A DNA stretch of 35,824 bases from Betaproteobacteria bacterium (GTDB lineage: Bacteria > Pseudomonadota > Gammaproteobacteria > Burkholderiales > SG8-39), in the NCBI GenBank assembly GCA_005884455.1, contig VBCH01000001.1:1-35824 (forward strand). Direction: 5' to 3'. A model generated the notes under the pieces. The model searched no databases. It was not told where the DNA came from and worked only from the letters and a program-made list of their open reading frames with translations. A program made the translations under genes and the position numbers. Below, in pieces: positions 7,682-17,290 of this stretch; the first letter of the stretch is position 1; the number at the start of each line of letters is the position of its first letter.

Positions 7682-8875
7682 ATGATAGAGCACTTGCGCT
7701 GGTTTTTTCCTGCGGCGGCGGGCTTGATTGCAGGCTGCGCTCTGCTGCCGCCGCCGGAAGGGGCCTGCCCGTGCCCCGGGCTGCCCACCGTTACCCCTCG
7801 CATCAACCCGCTCGAGCCCGTCGAGTTCGGAGCGCTGGCGGGCTGGAAAGAGGGTGAGCAGGCGGCGGCATGGCCCGCTTTCCTTGCATCGTGTCAGGCA
7901 TTGCGCTGGCGCGAGGCGTGGCGCGCCGTGTGTGCGCGAGCGATGGAGCTGCGCTCGCCGGGCGACGAGGAGGCGCGGCGTTTCCTGGAAGAAAATTTCA
8001 CCCCGTGGCGTCTCGCCAACCCCGACGGGGCGATCGAGGGGCTGGTCACGGGTTATTACGAACCGCTCCTGCGCGGCAGCCGCGCCCGGGCCACGCCGTT
8101 TCTTTACCCTCTCTACGGGCCGCCGGACGACCTGCTCACCATCGACCTTTCCGCGACCAACCCGGAGCTGCGCGGCATGCGCTTGCGCGGGCGCGTCGAG
8201 GGAAAACGTGTCGTGCCGTACTACTCACGCGCGGAAATCGCTCGCGGCGCCGCGCCCGTCGCCGGGAAGGAAATCCTGTGGGTCGACGATCCGATCGAGG
8301 CCTTTTTCCTCCAGATCCAGGGTTCCGGAAGAATCCAGCTCGAGGGCGGCGAGACGCTGCGCCTCGGCTACGCCGACCAGAACGGCCATCCTTTTCAATC
8401 GATCGGGCGCTATCTCGTCGAGCGCGGTGAACTCCAGCTCAGCGAAGCTTCGATGCCTGCAATCAAGGCCTGGGCGGCGGCGAATCCGAAACGTCTCGAG
8501 GAGCTCCTCAACCAAAACCCGAGCTTCGTGTTTTTTCGCGAGCTGCCGCTCGCCGACCCGACAAGCGGCCCCGTCGGCGCGCTCGGCGTTCCGCTCGCGC
8601 CGGGCCGCTCCATCGCCGTCGATCCGCGCTACGTTCCGCTTGGCGCTCCCGTATTTCTCGCGACGACGTTTCCGGCAAGCACCACTCCTCTCACGCGCCT
8701 CGTCCTCGCTCAGGATACGGGAGGTGCAATCCGCAACCCGGTGCGTGCGGATTTCTTCTGGGGGTTCGGGCCCGAGGCGGGTGCTCAAGCGGGCCGCATG
8801 CGGCAACAGGGGAGGATGTGGGCCCTGCTCCCGAGGGACCTGAAACCCGCTTCAGCCGGCGCTGTGGCGCCCTGA
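7682..8875 (+). CDS. mltA: Membrane-bound lytic murein transglycosylase A
   Basis: Outer-membrane lipoprotein that cleaves peptidoglycan to 1,6-anhydromuropeptides. Starting at ATG 7682-7684 gives 397 residues with a lipoprotein signal peptide ending in the lipobox LIAGC (Cys19). Earlier non-ATG starts would only lengthen the signal. The MltA core begins near VTGYYEPLLRGS at 122-133, with VDDPIEAFFLQIQGSGRI at 201-218. The C-terminal 3D domain carries AQDTGGAIRNPVRADFFWG at 343-361, holding the conserved aspartates 345 and 357; the catalytic Asp is in this domain in E. coli MltA. It is convergent with dsbC, 24 nt apart. The muropeptides it makes could feed the AmgK/MurU recycling enzymes encoded later in the window. 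Confidence 0.95.
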   Translation: MIEHLRWFFPAAAGLIAGCALLPPPEGACPCPGLPTVTPRINPLEPVEFGALAGWKEGEQAAAWPAFLASCQALRWREAWRAVCARAMELRSPGDEEARRFLEENFTPWRLANPDGAIEGLVTGYYEPLLRGSRARATPFLYPLYGPPDDLLTIDLSATNPELRGMRLRGRVEGKRVVPYYSRAEIARGAAPVAGKEILWVDDPIEAFFLQIQGSGRIQLEGGETLRLGYADQNGHPFQSIGRYLVERGELQLSEASMPAIKAWAAANPKRLEELLNQNPSFVFFRELPLADPTSGPVGALGVPLAPGRSIAVDPRYVPLGAPVFLATTFPASTTPLTRLVLAQDTGGAIRNPVRADFFWGFGPEAGAQAGRMRQQGRMWALLPRDLKPASAGAVAP

Positions 8876-8899
8876 AGCCAAGGTAGGCCCGCTCAAAGC

Positions 8900-9601
8900 T
8901 TATTTTTTGGCCTCGCCGATCAGCTTGACCAGCTCTTCGGGGCGCGCGCCGAGGATTCTCTCCCCATTCGTCGTGAAGCTGGTTGGTGTCGCTCGCACGC
9001 CCATTTTCTGACCGAGGGCAAGCCACTTGTCGACCGGCGCGTTACAGGAGGGCGCAGCAGCCGGTTCGCGGCCGTTCAGCATGAAATCGTAGTAAGCCTT
9101 GGCCCGGTCGGGCGCGCACCAGATGGTGCGCGCCTTGTCCGGCGACTCGGGCCGCAGAATGGGATAGAGAAACGTATAGATCGTGATGTCGTCCTGCCGC
9201 AACAGCGCGCGGTCGAGGCTCTTGCAATAGGGGCAGAAGGGATCGGCGAAAATCGCCACCACGCGTTTGCCGTTGCCCCGCACCTGCTTGATCGCGAGAT
9301 CGAGCGGCAAATCCTCGAACTTGATCGCGGTAAGTTTTTGCTGGCGCTCCTCGGTGAGATTCTTCTGGGAGCGCGCGTCGATGATCTCGCCCTTGAAAAC
9401 GAAGTTCACGTTCTCGTCGGTATAGAACAGCGTCTCCCCGACCACGATCTCATACAGGCCGCCATAGGAGATCTTGGTCACGCTGTCCACCTTGATGCCC
9501 TCGAAGCGGGCTTCGACGCCTCGCCTCACCGAGGCCTCGTCGGCGAGCGCCGTTGCGGCAAACACCGCGGCGAGAAATAGAGCCGGCAATCGCAAGCTCA
9601 T
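8900..9601 (-). CDS. dsbC: Thiol:disulfide interchange protein DsbC
   Basis: Periplasmic disulfide isomerase. The 233 residues begin with a Sec signal peptide (cleavage after ALA at 20). An N-terminal dimerisation domain (about 21-80) and linker follow, then a thioredoxin-fold domain with the active site CPYC at 123-126, the cis-proline region ATPTSF at 204-209 (Pro206), and a second cysteine pair, Cys162 and Cys186, as in E. coli DsbC. The ATG at 9599-9601 overlaps the stop of the upstream flavin hydroxylase as ATGA, so the two are translationally coupled. LptD, encoded in this window, is a known type of isomerase client in E. coli. Confidence 0.93.
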   Translation of the reverse strand: MSLRLPALFLAAVFAATALADEASVRRGVEARFEGIKVDSVTKISYGGLYEIVVGETLFYTDENVNFVFKGEIIDARSQKNLTEERQQKLTAIKFEDLPLDLAIKQVRGNGKRVVAIFADPFCPYCKSLDRALLRQDDITIYTFLYPILRPESPDKARTIWCAPDRAKAYYDFMLNGREPAAAPSCNAPVDKWLALGQKMGVRATPTSFTTNGERILGARPEELVKLIGEAKK

Positions 9602-10782
9602 GATGATTCCCTATGATGACGGCCGCCGCCTATCCCCATGGCGCGCCGCGCAAGCAGCGTCTTCACGACCGGATTGGAGTTCGTCAGGTTCAATCCGAAG
9701 TTCCGGATCCGCGCGGCCATTCGGTGGTTCGCATCAAATAGGCGGAACAACCCGTCGGTGACCCAGCGCAATGCGAGTATATCCTCGGCACGGGCGCGCT
9801 CATAGCGGCGCAGCAGGAGGCGATCTCCCGGGTCGGGGGCTGCGCGAAGCAGGTCGGCGAGCGAGTGCGCGTCACCCAGTCCCAGATTGACTCCCTGCCC
9901 AGCGAGCGGGTGCAAGACGTGCGCCGCGTCGCCGACGAGCGCTATCCTTCCTTCTGCGATCCGATCGGCAACCATGCGGCCCAAGGGAAAGGCGGCCGGC
10001 GCGGTGAGCGGCTCCAGGGCACCCAGAGCCTTGCCGCCCGCTTCGCTCACGCGAGCGCAAAACGCCGCAGGCGCGAGAGCGAGCAGATCGGTGGCGTGCG
10101 TTTCCGGCGCGGACCAGACGATCGAGACGCGCCGGTCGGGCAAGGGCAGATAGGCGAGAACACCGTCGCTGCGAAACCATTGATAAGCGATATTGCGATG
10201 CTCCCGAACGCAGGTGAAATTGGCGACGACGCCGAGCTGCGCGTAGCTCGCGTTTCGGGTCTCGATGCGCGCGGCACGCCGCACCCACGACTCGGCTCCA
10301 TCGGCGCCGACTGCCAGTTTCGCCCTAACCACTCTGCCGTCTTCGAGTCCGATTTCGACGCGATTCCCGGCGCGACGCAGCTCCGAGGGCGCCGCCGGGC
10401 ACAGCAGCGACAAATTTCGCTGACGCTCGAAACCCTGCCAAAGGGCATGATGAAGCCGGCTCGATTCGACGGTCGCCGCGAGTTGCAGCGTCCCCGACTC
10501 GTAAGCGGAAAAATCCAGGCGTGAGCGCCCGTCATCACCGAAGACCCGCATCGCGTAAATCGGCGTGACGCGCCCGGCTTCGAGGCGCCGCCACGCACCG
10601 ATGCGATCGAGAAACGCCGTGCTCGCCGGAGTCAGCGCGTAGACGCGCGAATCCCAGTCCGGACCCGGCGAAGGCGGCGCCTTGCGCTCGATGAGGGCAA
10701 GCCTGAAGCCGCTTTCGGCAAGCGCCGCCGCCAGACTCGCCCCGGCAAGCCCTCCGCCGACGATGACGACGTCGAAATCCAT
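9598..10782 (-). CDS. UbiH/UbiF-family FAD-dependent ubiquinone hydroxylase
   Basis: Aromatic-ring hydroxylase of the ubiquinone pathway family (Ubi-OHases: UbiF, UbiH, UbiI, UbiL, UbiM). It has 394 residues. DVVIVGGGLAGASLA at 4-18 is the dinucleotide fold, VGADGAESWVR at 158-168 the DG motif, and GDAAHVLHPLAGQGVNLGLGD at 284-304 (two segments GDAAHVLHP and AGQGVNLGL) the second FAD motif. Which ring position it hydroxylates cannot be read from sequence. A second family member (ubiH) lies at 30397-31521, so the two probably divide the positions. It is the first gene of a pair with dsbC. A TACAAT box directly before the ATG and no ribosome-binding site suggest a leaderless message. Confidence 0.88.
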   Translation of the reverse strand: MDFDVVIVGGGLAGASLAAALAESGFRLALIERKAPPSPGPDWDSRVYALTPASTAFLDRIGAWRRLEAGRVTPIYAMRVFGDDGRSRLDFSAYESGTLQLAATVESSRLHHALWQGFERQRNLSLLCPAAPSELRRAGNRVEIGLEDGRVVRAKLAVGADGAESWVRRAARIETRNASYAQLGVVANFTCVREHRNIAYQWFRSDGVLAYLPLPDRRVSIVWSAPETHATDLLALAPAAFCARVSEAGGKALGALEPLTAPAAFPLGRMVADRIAEGRIALVGDAAHVLHPLAGQGVNLGLGDAHSLADLLRAAPDPGDRLLLRRYERARAEDILALRWVTDGLFRLFDANHRMAARIRNFGLNLTNSNPVVKTLLARRAMGIGGGRHHRESS

Positions 10783-10788
10783 TCGTGG

Positions 10789-10794
10789 ATTGTA
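10789..10794 (-). promoter_or_regulatory. Candidate -10 box (TACAAT) of the hydroxylase-dsbC pair
   Basis: TACAAT ends 6 nt before the ATG at 10782, so transcription would start at or next to the initiation codon. There is no Shine-Dalgarno in the intervening CCACGA. A -35 element is not evident. Confidence 0.3.
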
Positions 10795-10854
10795 CCCGCG
10801 AAGTGGAACGAGCTACTTGGGGCTAATTAGGACAGCACCCGAAGTGAGCCTTCC

Positions 10855-10884
10855 TTGACAACCATCGAACGCAAAAAGGATAAT
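10855..10884 (+). promoter_or_regulatory. Promoter of tRNA-Met
   Basis: TTGACA (10855-10860, perfect consensus) and GATAAT (10879-10884) are separated by 18 nt, and the tRNA begins 15 nt after the -10. It is a strong sigma70-type promoter that may also drive the downstream protein genes, because no terminator is seen after the tRNA. Confidence 0.75.
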
Positions 10885-10899
10885 TTCCGGTTTTCCCGT

Positions 10900-10976
<77 letters not shown>

Positions 10977-10996
10977 TTTCTCCTCGAGCGAGCACC

Positions 10997-11323
10997 ATGG
11001 CCCCACGCCGAGCCGCCTGCCTTGCGCTCCTTCCGGCCTTCCTTTGGGCCGTATCGGTTCTCGCTCAGACGCGGCCGAGCCCGATCCCTCAGGACTCCAG
11101 GCGAGGCTATATCCGCCACGTCCAAGAGATGGCCGTAACCGTGGACGATAAGGCGATGCAGCTCGCCGCGGGCGCGGTCATCCGCGATCAGCAGAACCTG
11201 ATCATCGTGCCCGTGACCATTCCGCGCGAGGGGGCTTGGGCTGCCTACAACCTGGATCGCGACGGCCAGATTTTTCGCGTGTGGCTGCTGACACCCGGTG
11301 AGCTCGCGCGGCCGGGCCGCTAG
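10997..11323 (+). CDS. Small exported protein of unknown function
   Basis: 108 residues from ATG 10997-10999. A basic start (MAPRRAACL), a hydrophobic core and VLAQ near residue 23 form a Sec signal peptide, leaving a mature protein of about 85 residues without cysteines or further membrane segments. The mature part ([48 protein letters not shown]) reads as a compact beta-rich periplasmic domain; I do not recognise a characterised family. It starts 20 nt after the tRNA-Met CCA end and ends 10 nt before miaB, so it is probably transcribed with the tRNA and with miaB. The ribosome-binding site is weak. Confidence 0.75.
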   Translation: MAPRRAACLALLPAFLWAVSVLAQTRPSPIPQDSRRGYIRHVQEMAVTVDDKAMQLAAGAVIRDQQNLIIVPVTIPREGAWAAYNLDRDGQIFRVWLLTPGELARPGR

Positions 11324-11333
11324 GGCGGATGAC

Positions 11334-12665
11334 ATGACGAAAAAGCTGTTCATTCGGACATTCGGCTGCCAGATGAACGAGTACGACTCGGACAAGATGG
11401 CCGACCTCCTGCGCGCGGAGAACGGTTTCGAGATCACCGACCGGCCTGAAAATGCGGACCTGATCCTGTTCAACACCTGCTCGGTGCGCGAGCGGGCGCA
11501 GGAAAAGGTATTTCACGATCTCGGGCGCGTGAAGCACCTGAAGCAGGCGCGGCGCGACCTTCTCATCGGCGTGGGCGGCTGTGTCGCGAGCCAGGAAGGC
11601 GCGGCCATCGTGGCGCGCGCGCCCTATGTCGATCTCGTGTTCGGCCCGCAGACGCTGCACCGGCTTCCCGAGCTGATCGACGCTCGGCAACGCTCCGGCC
11701 AGCCTCAGGTGGACGTCTCCTTCCCGGAGATCGAGAAGTTCGACAGGCTTCCGCCGGCCCGCGTCGAAGGGCCGAGCGCCTTTGTATCGATCATGGAAGG
11801 CTGCAGCAAGTACTGCAGCTTCTGCGTCGTTCCCTACACCCGCGGGGAGGAAATGTCCCGCCCCTTCGAAGATGTGCTCACGGAGGTCGCGGACCTCGCC
11901 GAGCAGGGCGTCAAGGAAGTGACTCTGCTCGGTCAGAACGTCAACGCCTACCGCGGCAGGATGGCGGACGGCGTCATCGCGGATTTTGCCCTCCTTCTCG
12001 AATACGTCGCGGAGATTCCCGGCATCGGGCGCATCCGTTATACCACGTCGCATCCGAAGGAATTCACCCAGCATCTGATCGATGCGCACGCGCGGATCGA
12101 GAAGCTCGCTCCGCAGGTGCACCTTCCAGTGCAGTCCGGCTCGGACCGCGTGCTCGCGGCGATGAAGCGCGGGTACACCACGCTCGAGTACAAATCGATC
12201 GTGCGCAGGCTGCGCACCGCGAGACCCGGCATCAGGATCTCCTCGGATTTCATCGTGGGCTTCCCCGGGGAGACTGAGCAGGATTTCGATGCGACCCTGA
12301 GACTGGTGGACGAAGTCGGTTTCGACAGCTCGTTTTCGTTCGTCTACAGCCGGCGGCCGGGAACCCCTGCAGCGGAGCTTCTGGACGATACTCCGCAGGA
12401 GGCGAAGCGCGCCCGGCTTGCCCGGCTTCAGCGGAATATCGATGCGCATGCGAGCAGGATCAGCGAAAGCCTGATCGGCACGCGCCAGCGCATTCTCGTC
12501 GAAGGCGCCTCGCGCAGGGATGCCGGGGAGCTCTCGGGTCGCGCGGGAGACAACCGCGTCGTCAATTTTCGCGGTCCCCGGCACCTCGTGGGCCAGTTCG
12601 TCGAGGTGACCGTCACCGCGGCGATGGCGCATACGCTGCGCGGCGAGGTCCGCGTTGCGGCGTAG
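11334..12665 (+). CDS. miaB: tRNA-2-methylthio-N6-dimethylallyladenosine synthase
   Basis: Radical-SAM methylthiotransferase that modifies i6A37 to ms2i6A37 in tRNAs reading UNN codons. It has 443 residues from ATG 11334-11336, preceded by AGGGCGG. The N-terminal UPF0004 domain supplies three cluster cysteines (Cys12 in [12 protein letters not shown], Cys49 in [10 protein letters not shown], Cys83 in GGCVA). The radical SAM motif is Cys157-X3-Cys161-X2-Cys164 ([18 protein letters not shown], split as GCSKYCSFC). A C-terminal TRAM domain (about 375-440) binds RNA. It opens the conserved block miaB-phoH-ybeY-corC-lnt and overlaps none of its neighbours. Confidence 0.97.
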   Translation: MTKKLFIRTFGCQMNEYDSDKMADLLRAENGFEITDRPENADLILFNTCSVRERAQEKVFHDLGRVKHLKQARRDLLIGVGGCVASQEGAAIVARAPYVDLVFGPQTLHRLPELIDARQRSGQPQVDVSFPEIEKFDRLPPARVEGPSAFVSIMEGCSKYCSFCVVPYTRGEEMSRPFEDVLTEVADLAEQGVKEVTLLGQNVNAYRGRMADGVIADFALLLEYVAEIPGIGRIRYTTSHPKEFTQHLIDAHARIEKLAPQVHLPVQSGSDRVLAAMKRGYTTLEYKSIVRRLRTARPGIRISSDFIVGFPGETEQDFDATLRLVDEVGFDSSFSFVYSRRPGTPAAELLDDTPQEAKRARLARLQRNIDAHASRISESLIGTRQRILVEGASRRDAGELSGRAGDNRVVNFRGPRHLVGQFVEVTVTAAMAHTLRGEVRVAA

Positions 12666-12669
12666 GCCT

Positions 12670-13605
12670 TTGAAGACCGGTCCCCTGGAACTCGTCCTCA
12701 CTCCGGTCGACAACCAGCGCCTCGCCAATCTCTGCGGGACGCTGGACGAGAACCTGAGGCAAATCGAGACCGCGCTGGACGTCAGGATCGCGCGCCGCGG
12801 CGAGCGATTCACCGTTCGCGGAGCGCACGCCGCCCAGGCGGCAGACGTGCTGCAGAAATTCTACGACGACGCCAAGCGCGGCCTCACCCTGGACGACATT
12901 CAGCTCGGCCTGATCGAGGTCCGCTCCCGCGGCCGGGCGAAGGAAGACACGCCGCTGCTTACTCGGCGGGCGGACCTGCGCGGCCGCACGCCCCGGCAGC
13001 GGCAGTACATCCAGAACATCCTCGAGCACGACATCACCTTCGCGATCGGTCCCGCGGGCACTGGCAAGACCTATCTCGCGGTGGCGTGCGCGGTGGACGC
13101 GCTGGAGCGCGACGCCGTGAAGCGCATCGTGCTGGTGCGGCCCGCAGTCGAGGCGGGCGAACGCCTTGGGTTCCTCCCGGGAGATCTTGCTCAGAAGGTC
13201 GATCCCTACCTACGCCCGCTCTACGACGCGCTCTACGACCTTCTGGGTTTCGACAAGGCCGGGAAGCTCTTCGAGCGCGGCGCGATCGAACTCGCGCCGC
13301 TCGCCTACATGCGCGGCCGCACGCTGAACCATTCGTTTGTCATTCTCGACGAGGCCCAGAACACCACCCCCGAACAGATGAAAATGTTCCTCACGCGCAT
13401 CGGCTTCGGCTCGAAGGCGGTGGTGACCGGTGATATCACGCAGATCGACCTCGCGCGCGGGCAGAAGAGCGGCATGGTGGCGGTCCAGAAGATCCTGGCT
13501 CAGGTGCGGGGTATCGCGTTCACCGCGTTCAAGAGCGAGGACGTCGTCCGCCATCCTCTGGTGCAACGCATCGTGGATGCCTACGAACGTTACGGGGACG
13601 AGTAA
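12670..13605 (+). CDS. ybeZ: PhoH-family ATPase (YbeZ)
   Basis: PhoH-like P-loop ATPase that works with the YbeY endoribonuclease in rRNA/RNA quality control. The best start is TTG 12670-12672 (MKTGPLELVLTP, 311 residues), 4 nt after the miaB stop and preceded by TAGG; an alternative TTG at 12655 would add five residues inside miaB. Walker A is GPAGTGKT at 127-134 and Walker B is VILDEAQN at 224-231. RPAVEAGERLGFLPGD near 157-172 and VVTGDITQIDL near 251-261 are family signatures. The stop is followed 5 nt later by ybeY. Confidence 0.93.
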   Translation: MKTGPLELVLTPVDNQRLANLCGTLDENLRQIETALDVRIARRGERFTVRGAHAAQAADVLQKFYDDAKRGLTLDDIQLGLIEVRSRGRAKEDTPLLTRRADLRGRTPRQRQYIQNILEHDITFAIGPAGTGKTYLAVACAVDALERDAVKRIVLVRPAVEAGERLGFLPGDLAQKVDPYLRPLYDALYDLLGFDKAGKLFERGAIELAPLAYMRGRTLNHSFVILDEAQNTTPEQMKMFLTRIGFGSKAVVTGDITQIDLARGQKSGMVAVQKILAQVRGIAFTAFKSEDVVRHPLVQRIVDAYERYGDE

Positions 13606-13610
13606 CCGCC

Positions 13611-14111
13611 ATGAGCGCCGGCGGCTCGTCGGACACAGCCCGGACCGCACGATCGGGGCGCTCCCCAAAGCCGCGCCTCGCGCTCCATCTCCAGGTCGTC
13701 TCGCGCGCCGCGCCTGTGCCTGCTTCGGCGCAGATCCGTCGATGGGCGCTCGCGACGCTCAAAGGCTCGGCCGAGATCACCGTGAGGATAGTCGGAGCTG
13801 CCGAAGCCCGCATTCTCAACCGCCGCTATCGGGGACGCGACTATGCCGCCAACGTGCTGAGTTTTCCTTATGCGCTGCGGCGCGGCTTGGTGCAGGGCGA
13901 CATCGTCCTTTGCGCCCCCGTGATCGCCCGAGAAGCGCTCGTGCAAGGCAAGGCGGTGGAAGCGCATCTTGCGCACTTGACGGTTCACGCGCTTCTACAC
14001 TTGCAGGGCTACGATCACCTTAGGCGGCGTGACGCTGCGCGCATGGAAGCCCTGGAAAAGAAGCTTCTCGCCAAACTCGGTTATCCTGATCCCTACGACT
14101 CTCCCCGGTGA
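13611..14111 (+). CDS. ybeY: Endoribonuclease YbeY
   Basis: Zinc-dependent single-strand endoribonuclease needed for 16S rRNA 3' maturation and ribosome quality control. It has 166 residues with about 20 extra, Ser/Arg-rich N-terminal residues before the core starts at LALHLQVV. The metal site is HALLHLQGYDH at 126-136 (His126, His130, His136), with Ala where most homologues have Gly after the first His. NRRYRGRDYAANVLSFPY at 70-87 is the conserved substrate region (RDYAANVLSFPY). It lies 5 nt after phoH and 51 nt before corC. Confidence 0.95.
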   Translation: MSAGGSSDTARTARSGRSPKPRLALHLQVVSRAAPVPASAQIRRWALATLKGSAEITVRIVGAAEARILNRRYRGRDYAANVLSFPYALRRGLVQGDIVLCAPVIAREALVQGKAVEAHLAHLTVHALLHLQGYDHLRRRDAARMEALEKKLLAKLGYPDPYDSPR

Positions 14112-14162
14112 GGACTCCCACACCCGGGTGAGCGACCTCGTGGCACGGGCCCCGCGGTAAAC

Positions 14163-14993
14163 ATGGACGAATCGAACAAACCTTCGCTGCTCGAACGGCT
14201 TTCCGCGCTGCTCATGCGCGAGCCCGAGGACCGGGAGCAGCTGCTCAAGCTGCTGCACTCGGCCTTCGCGAGAAATCTCCTCGACGGTGACGCCCTGTCG
14301 ATGATCGAGGGCGCGCTGCAGGTCTCCGAGATGCAGGTGCGCGACATCATGGTGCCGCGCGCGCAAATGGACATGATCGACGTCAACGAGACCCCCGACA
14401 AGTTCATTCCGCACGTGATCGCCACGGCACACTCGCGCTTCCCGGTCATCGACAAGAATCGCGACGACGTCATCGGCGTCCTGCTCGCCAAGGACCTGCT
14501 GCGCTACTACGCCGGGGAGGAAGAGTTCAAGGTGCGCGACATGCTCAGGCCGGCCGTCTTCGTGCCCGAGTCCAAGCGCCTCAACGTGTTGCTGCGCGAA
14601 TTCCGCGCGAACCGCAACCACATGGCGATCGTGGTCGACGAGTACGGCGGCGTGGCGGGCCTGGTGACCATCGAGGACGTGCTCGAGCAGATCGTCGGCG
14701 ATATCGAGGACGAATACGACTTCGACGATTCGGAGGACAACATCGTGCGCGAGCAAGGGGGCCACTACCGCGTCAAGGCGCAGACGGAAATCGCCGATTT
14801 CAATCGCGCCTTCGGAACGAAATTCTCCGACACCGATTTCCACACCGTCGGCGGCCTCGTGGTAAGCCGTTTCGGGCGCGTTCCCAAGCGCGGCGAGGCC
14901 ATCACCATCGACGGCCTGCGCATCCAGGTGCTGCGCGCCGACAGCCGCAGGCTGCACGTCCTCCAGGTGCACCGGCTGCCAAGCAAGGCTTGA
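14163..14993 (+). CDS. corC: CorC/HlyC-type transporter-associated protein with CBS pair
   Basis: Cytosolic CBS-domain protein of the CorC (YbeX) family, tied to Mg/Co efflux and, through its operon, to RNA metabolism. It has 276 residues with no membrane segment. RDIMVPRAQMDMID at 60-73 opens the CBS pair (about 65-120 and 130-185, the latter with VVDEYGGVAGLVTIEDVLEQIVGDIEDE split over 157-184). The C-terminal CorC_HlyC domain spans about 195-272. The last codon and TGA overlap the TTG start of lnt (TTGA). Gene order matches the usual ybeZ-ybeY-ybeX-lnt block. Confidence 0.94.
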   Translation: MDESNKPSLLERLSALLMREPEDREQLLKLLHSAFARNLLDGDALSMIEGALQVSEMQVRDIMVPRAQMDMIDVNETPDKFIPHVIATAHSRFPVIDKNRDDVIGVLLAKDLLRYYAGEEEFKVRDMLRPAVFVPESKRLNVLLREFRANRNHMAIVVDEYGGVAGLVTIEDVLEQIVGDIEDEYDFDDSEDNIVREQGGHYRVKAQTEIADFNRAFGTKFSDTDFHTVGGLVVSRFGRVPKRGEAITIDGLRIQVLRADSRRLHVLQVHRLPSKA

Positions 14994-16370
14994 AAGCTTT
15001 TCTCCAATCGCCGCTCGCTGCGATTGCCGCGGCTCTGGTCGCAGGCGCTTTGACTGTCGCCGCATTCGCTCCGTTCGCCGTATTCCCGCTGTCGTTTTTG
15101 ACTCTCGCAGGCCTGCTGCTCATCTGGCGGTTGGCGGCGGCGCCGCAGGCCGCGTTTTGGGCGGGCTTCGCCTTCGGCGCAGGCCTCTTCGGGGTCGGCG
15201 CCTCCTGGGTCTACATCAGCCTGCACGATTTCGGCATGATGCCGGCACCGCTCGCTGCGATCGGCACGCTCGCCTACTGCGCGATCCTCGCGCTATATCC
15301 AGCCGGCACGGGCTGGTGCCTCACGCGGCTCGGGTGCGCCCCACTTGCCTCGGCCCTGATCGCGTTCCCTGCGGCGTGGACACTGTTCGAGTGGCTGCGC
15401 GGCTGGGTCGACCACCGGCTCCCCGAAAGCCCGCCTCGCTAGCGGCATCGCTCTCGCATTTGCTTTCGGCCTGGGCCAGTTGCTCAAGCAGATCGACTGG
15501 ACCTCGCCCCAGGGCGCCCCCCTCAAGGTAGCCCTGCTCCAGGGAAACATTCCCCAGGACCTGAAGTTCAAGGCGGACCGATACGCGATGACTCTGTCGA
15601 TCTACAAGCGCCTCATCGAGGCGAGCAAGGGCCAGCTCATCGTCCTGCCCGAGACCGCCATTCCGCGTTTTCTGGACGCAGTCGACCCGAGCTACCTGAA
15701 GGAGATAGAGCGGGTCGCCGTAGCGCGTCGCGGCGACGTTCTGATCGGCGTGCCCATCCGGGACCCTGCGGGACGCTATTTCAACAGCGTGGTCAGCGTT
15801 GGGGCATCGCCCTCGCAGCGCTACGACAAGTCGCACCTCGTTCCCTTCGGAGAGTTCGTGCCTTCCGGCTTCGGCTGGGTCGTGAGAACATTTGCCATTC
15901 CGCTCTCGGATTTCTCACTGGGCGCGGCAAATCCGAAACCGCTCGCGCTCGCCGGACAGCTCGTCGCGCCGAACATCTGTTGGGAGGACGCCTTCGGCGA
16001 GGAGATCATCCGCCAGTTGCCTGAAGCAAGCCTGCTGGTGAACGTCTCGAACGTCGCCTGGTTCGGCGACTCGCTCGCTCCGGCCCAGCACCTGCAGATA
16101 TCACGCATGCGCGCGCTCGAGACCGGACGCGCCATGGTGCGCGCGACCAATACCGGCATGACCGCGATCATCGATCCCCGCGGCGGGGTTGTCGCGAGGC
16201 TGCCGCAGTTTGCCGAGGGCGTCCTCGAGGGTGAGGTGCAAGGGCATTCCGGAGCGACGCCTTATGTGAGACTCGGGAACTACCCGATCGTGCTCGCTTG
16301 CCTTGCGCTCATTGCAGCACTCGTGTTCCGCCGCATCCGGATCGTTGGTCGCGCTGGGGAAAGCCGGTAG
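14990..16370 (+). pseudogene. lnt: Apolipoprotein N-acyltransferase, disrupted by an internal deletion and frameshift
   Basis: Lnt adds the third acyl chain to lipoproteins in the inner membrane. The first part (TTG 14990 to TAG 15442, 150 residues) encodes the N-terminal membrane helices and stays Lnt-like up to FEWLRGWV at 133-140, where FTGFPW is expected; it then reads DHRLPESPPR and stops. The catalytic part continues in another frame (recognisable from about 15411, open through 16370) with KVALLQGNIPQDLKF. All three catalytic residues are present: Glu in VLPETAIPRF, Lys in YDKSHLVPFGEF, Cys in NICWEDAFGEE. A closing hydrophobic helix is also present. Compared with homologues, roughly 50-60 residues after RGWV (the last membrane helices before the hydrolase domain) are missing. 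It is either a recent inactivation or an assembly/collapse error; the undamaged catalytic domain favours recent or artefactual. Confidence 0.85.
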
Positions 16371-16373
16371 AAT
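16345..16373 (+). promoter_or_regulatory. Likely glyQS promoter inside the end of lnt
   Basis: TTGGTC (16345-16350), 17 nt, TAGAAT (16368-16373). Transcription from about 16380 would give a 5' leader of about 14 nt before the glyQ ATG, which lacks a clear Shine-Dalgarno. This would let glyQS be expressed independently of lnt. Confidence 0.45.
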
Positions 16374-16393
16374 CCATCGCTGTCACCGCGCTC

Positions 16394-17282
<889 letters not shown>

Positions 17283-17290
<8 letters not shown>

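Noticed and set aside
11202-12812. A 536-codon open frame on the minus strand opposite miaB
   Set aside because: miaB on the plus strand has all cluster cysteines and the TRAM domain; the antisense frame has no domain, signal or ribosome-binding site and is the usual shadow of GC-rich coding DNA.
15480-16370. The second half of lnt as an independent nitrilase-type gene
   Set aside because: Its only start is a TTG in the middle of Lnt-like sequence without a ribosome-binding site; the Lnt-like frame is already open upstream of it and the first half lies immediately before.
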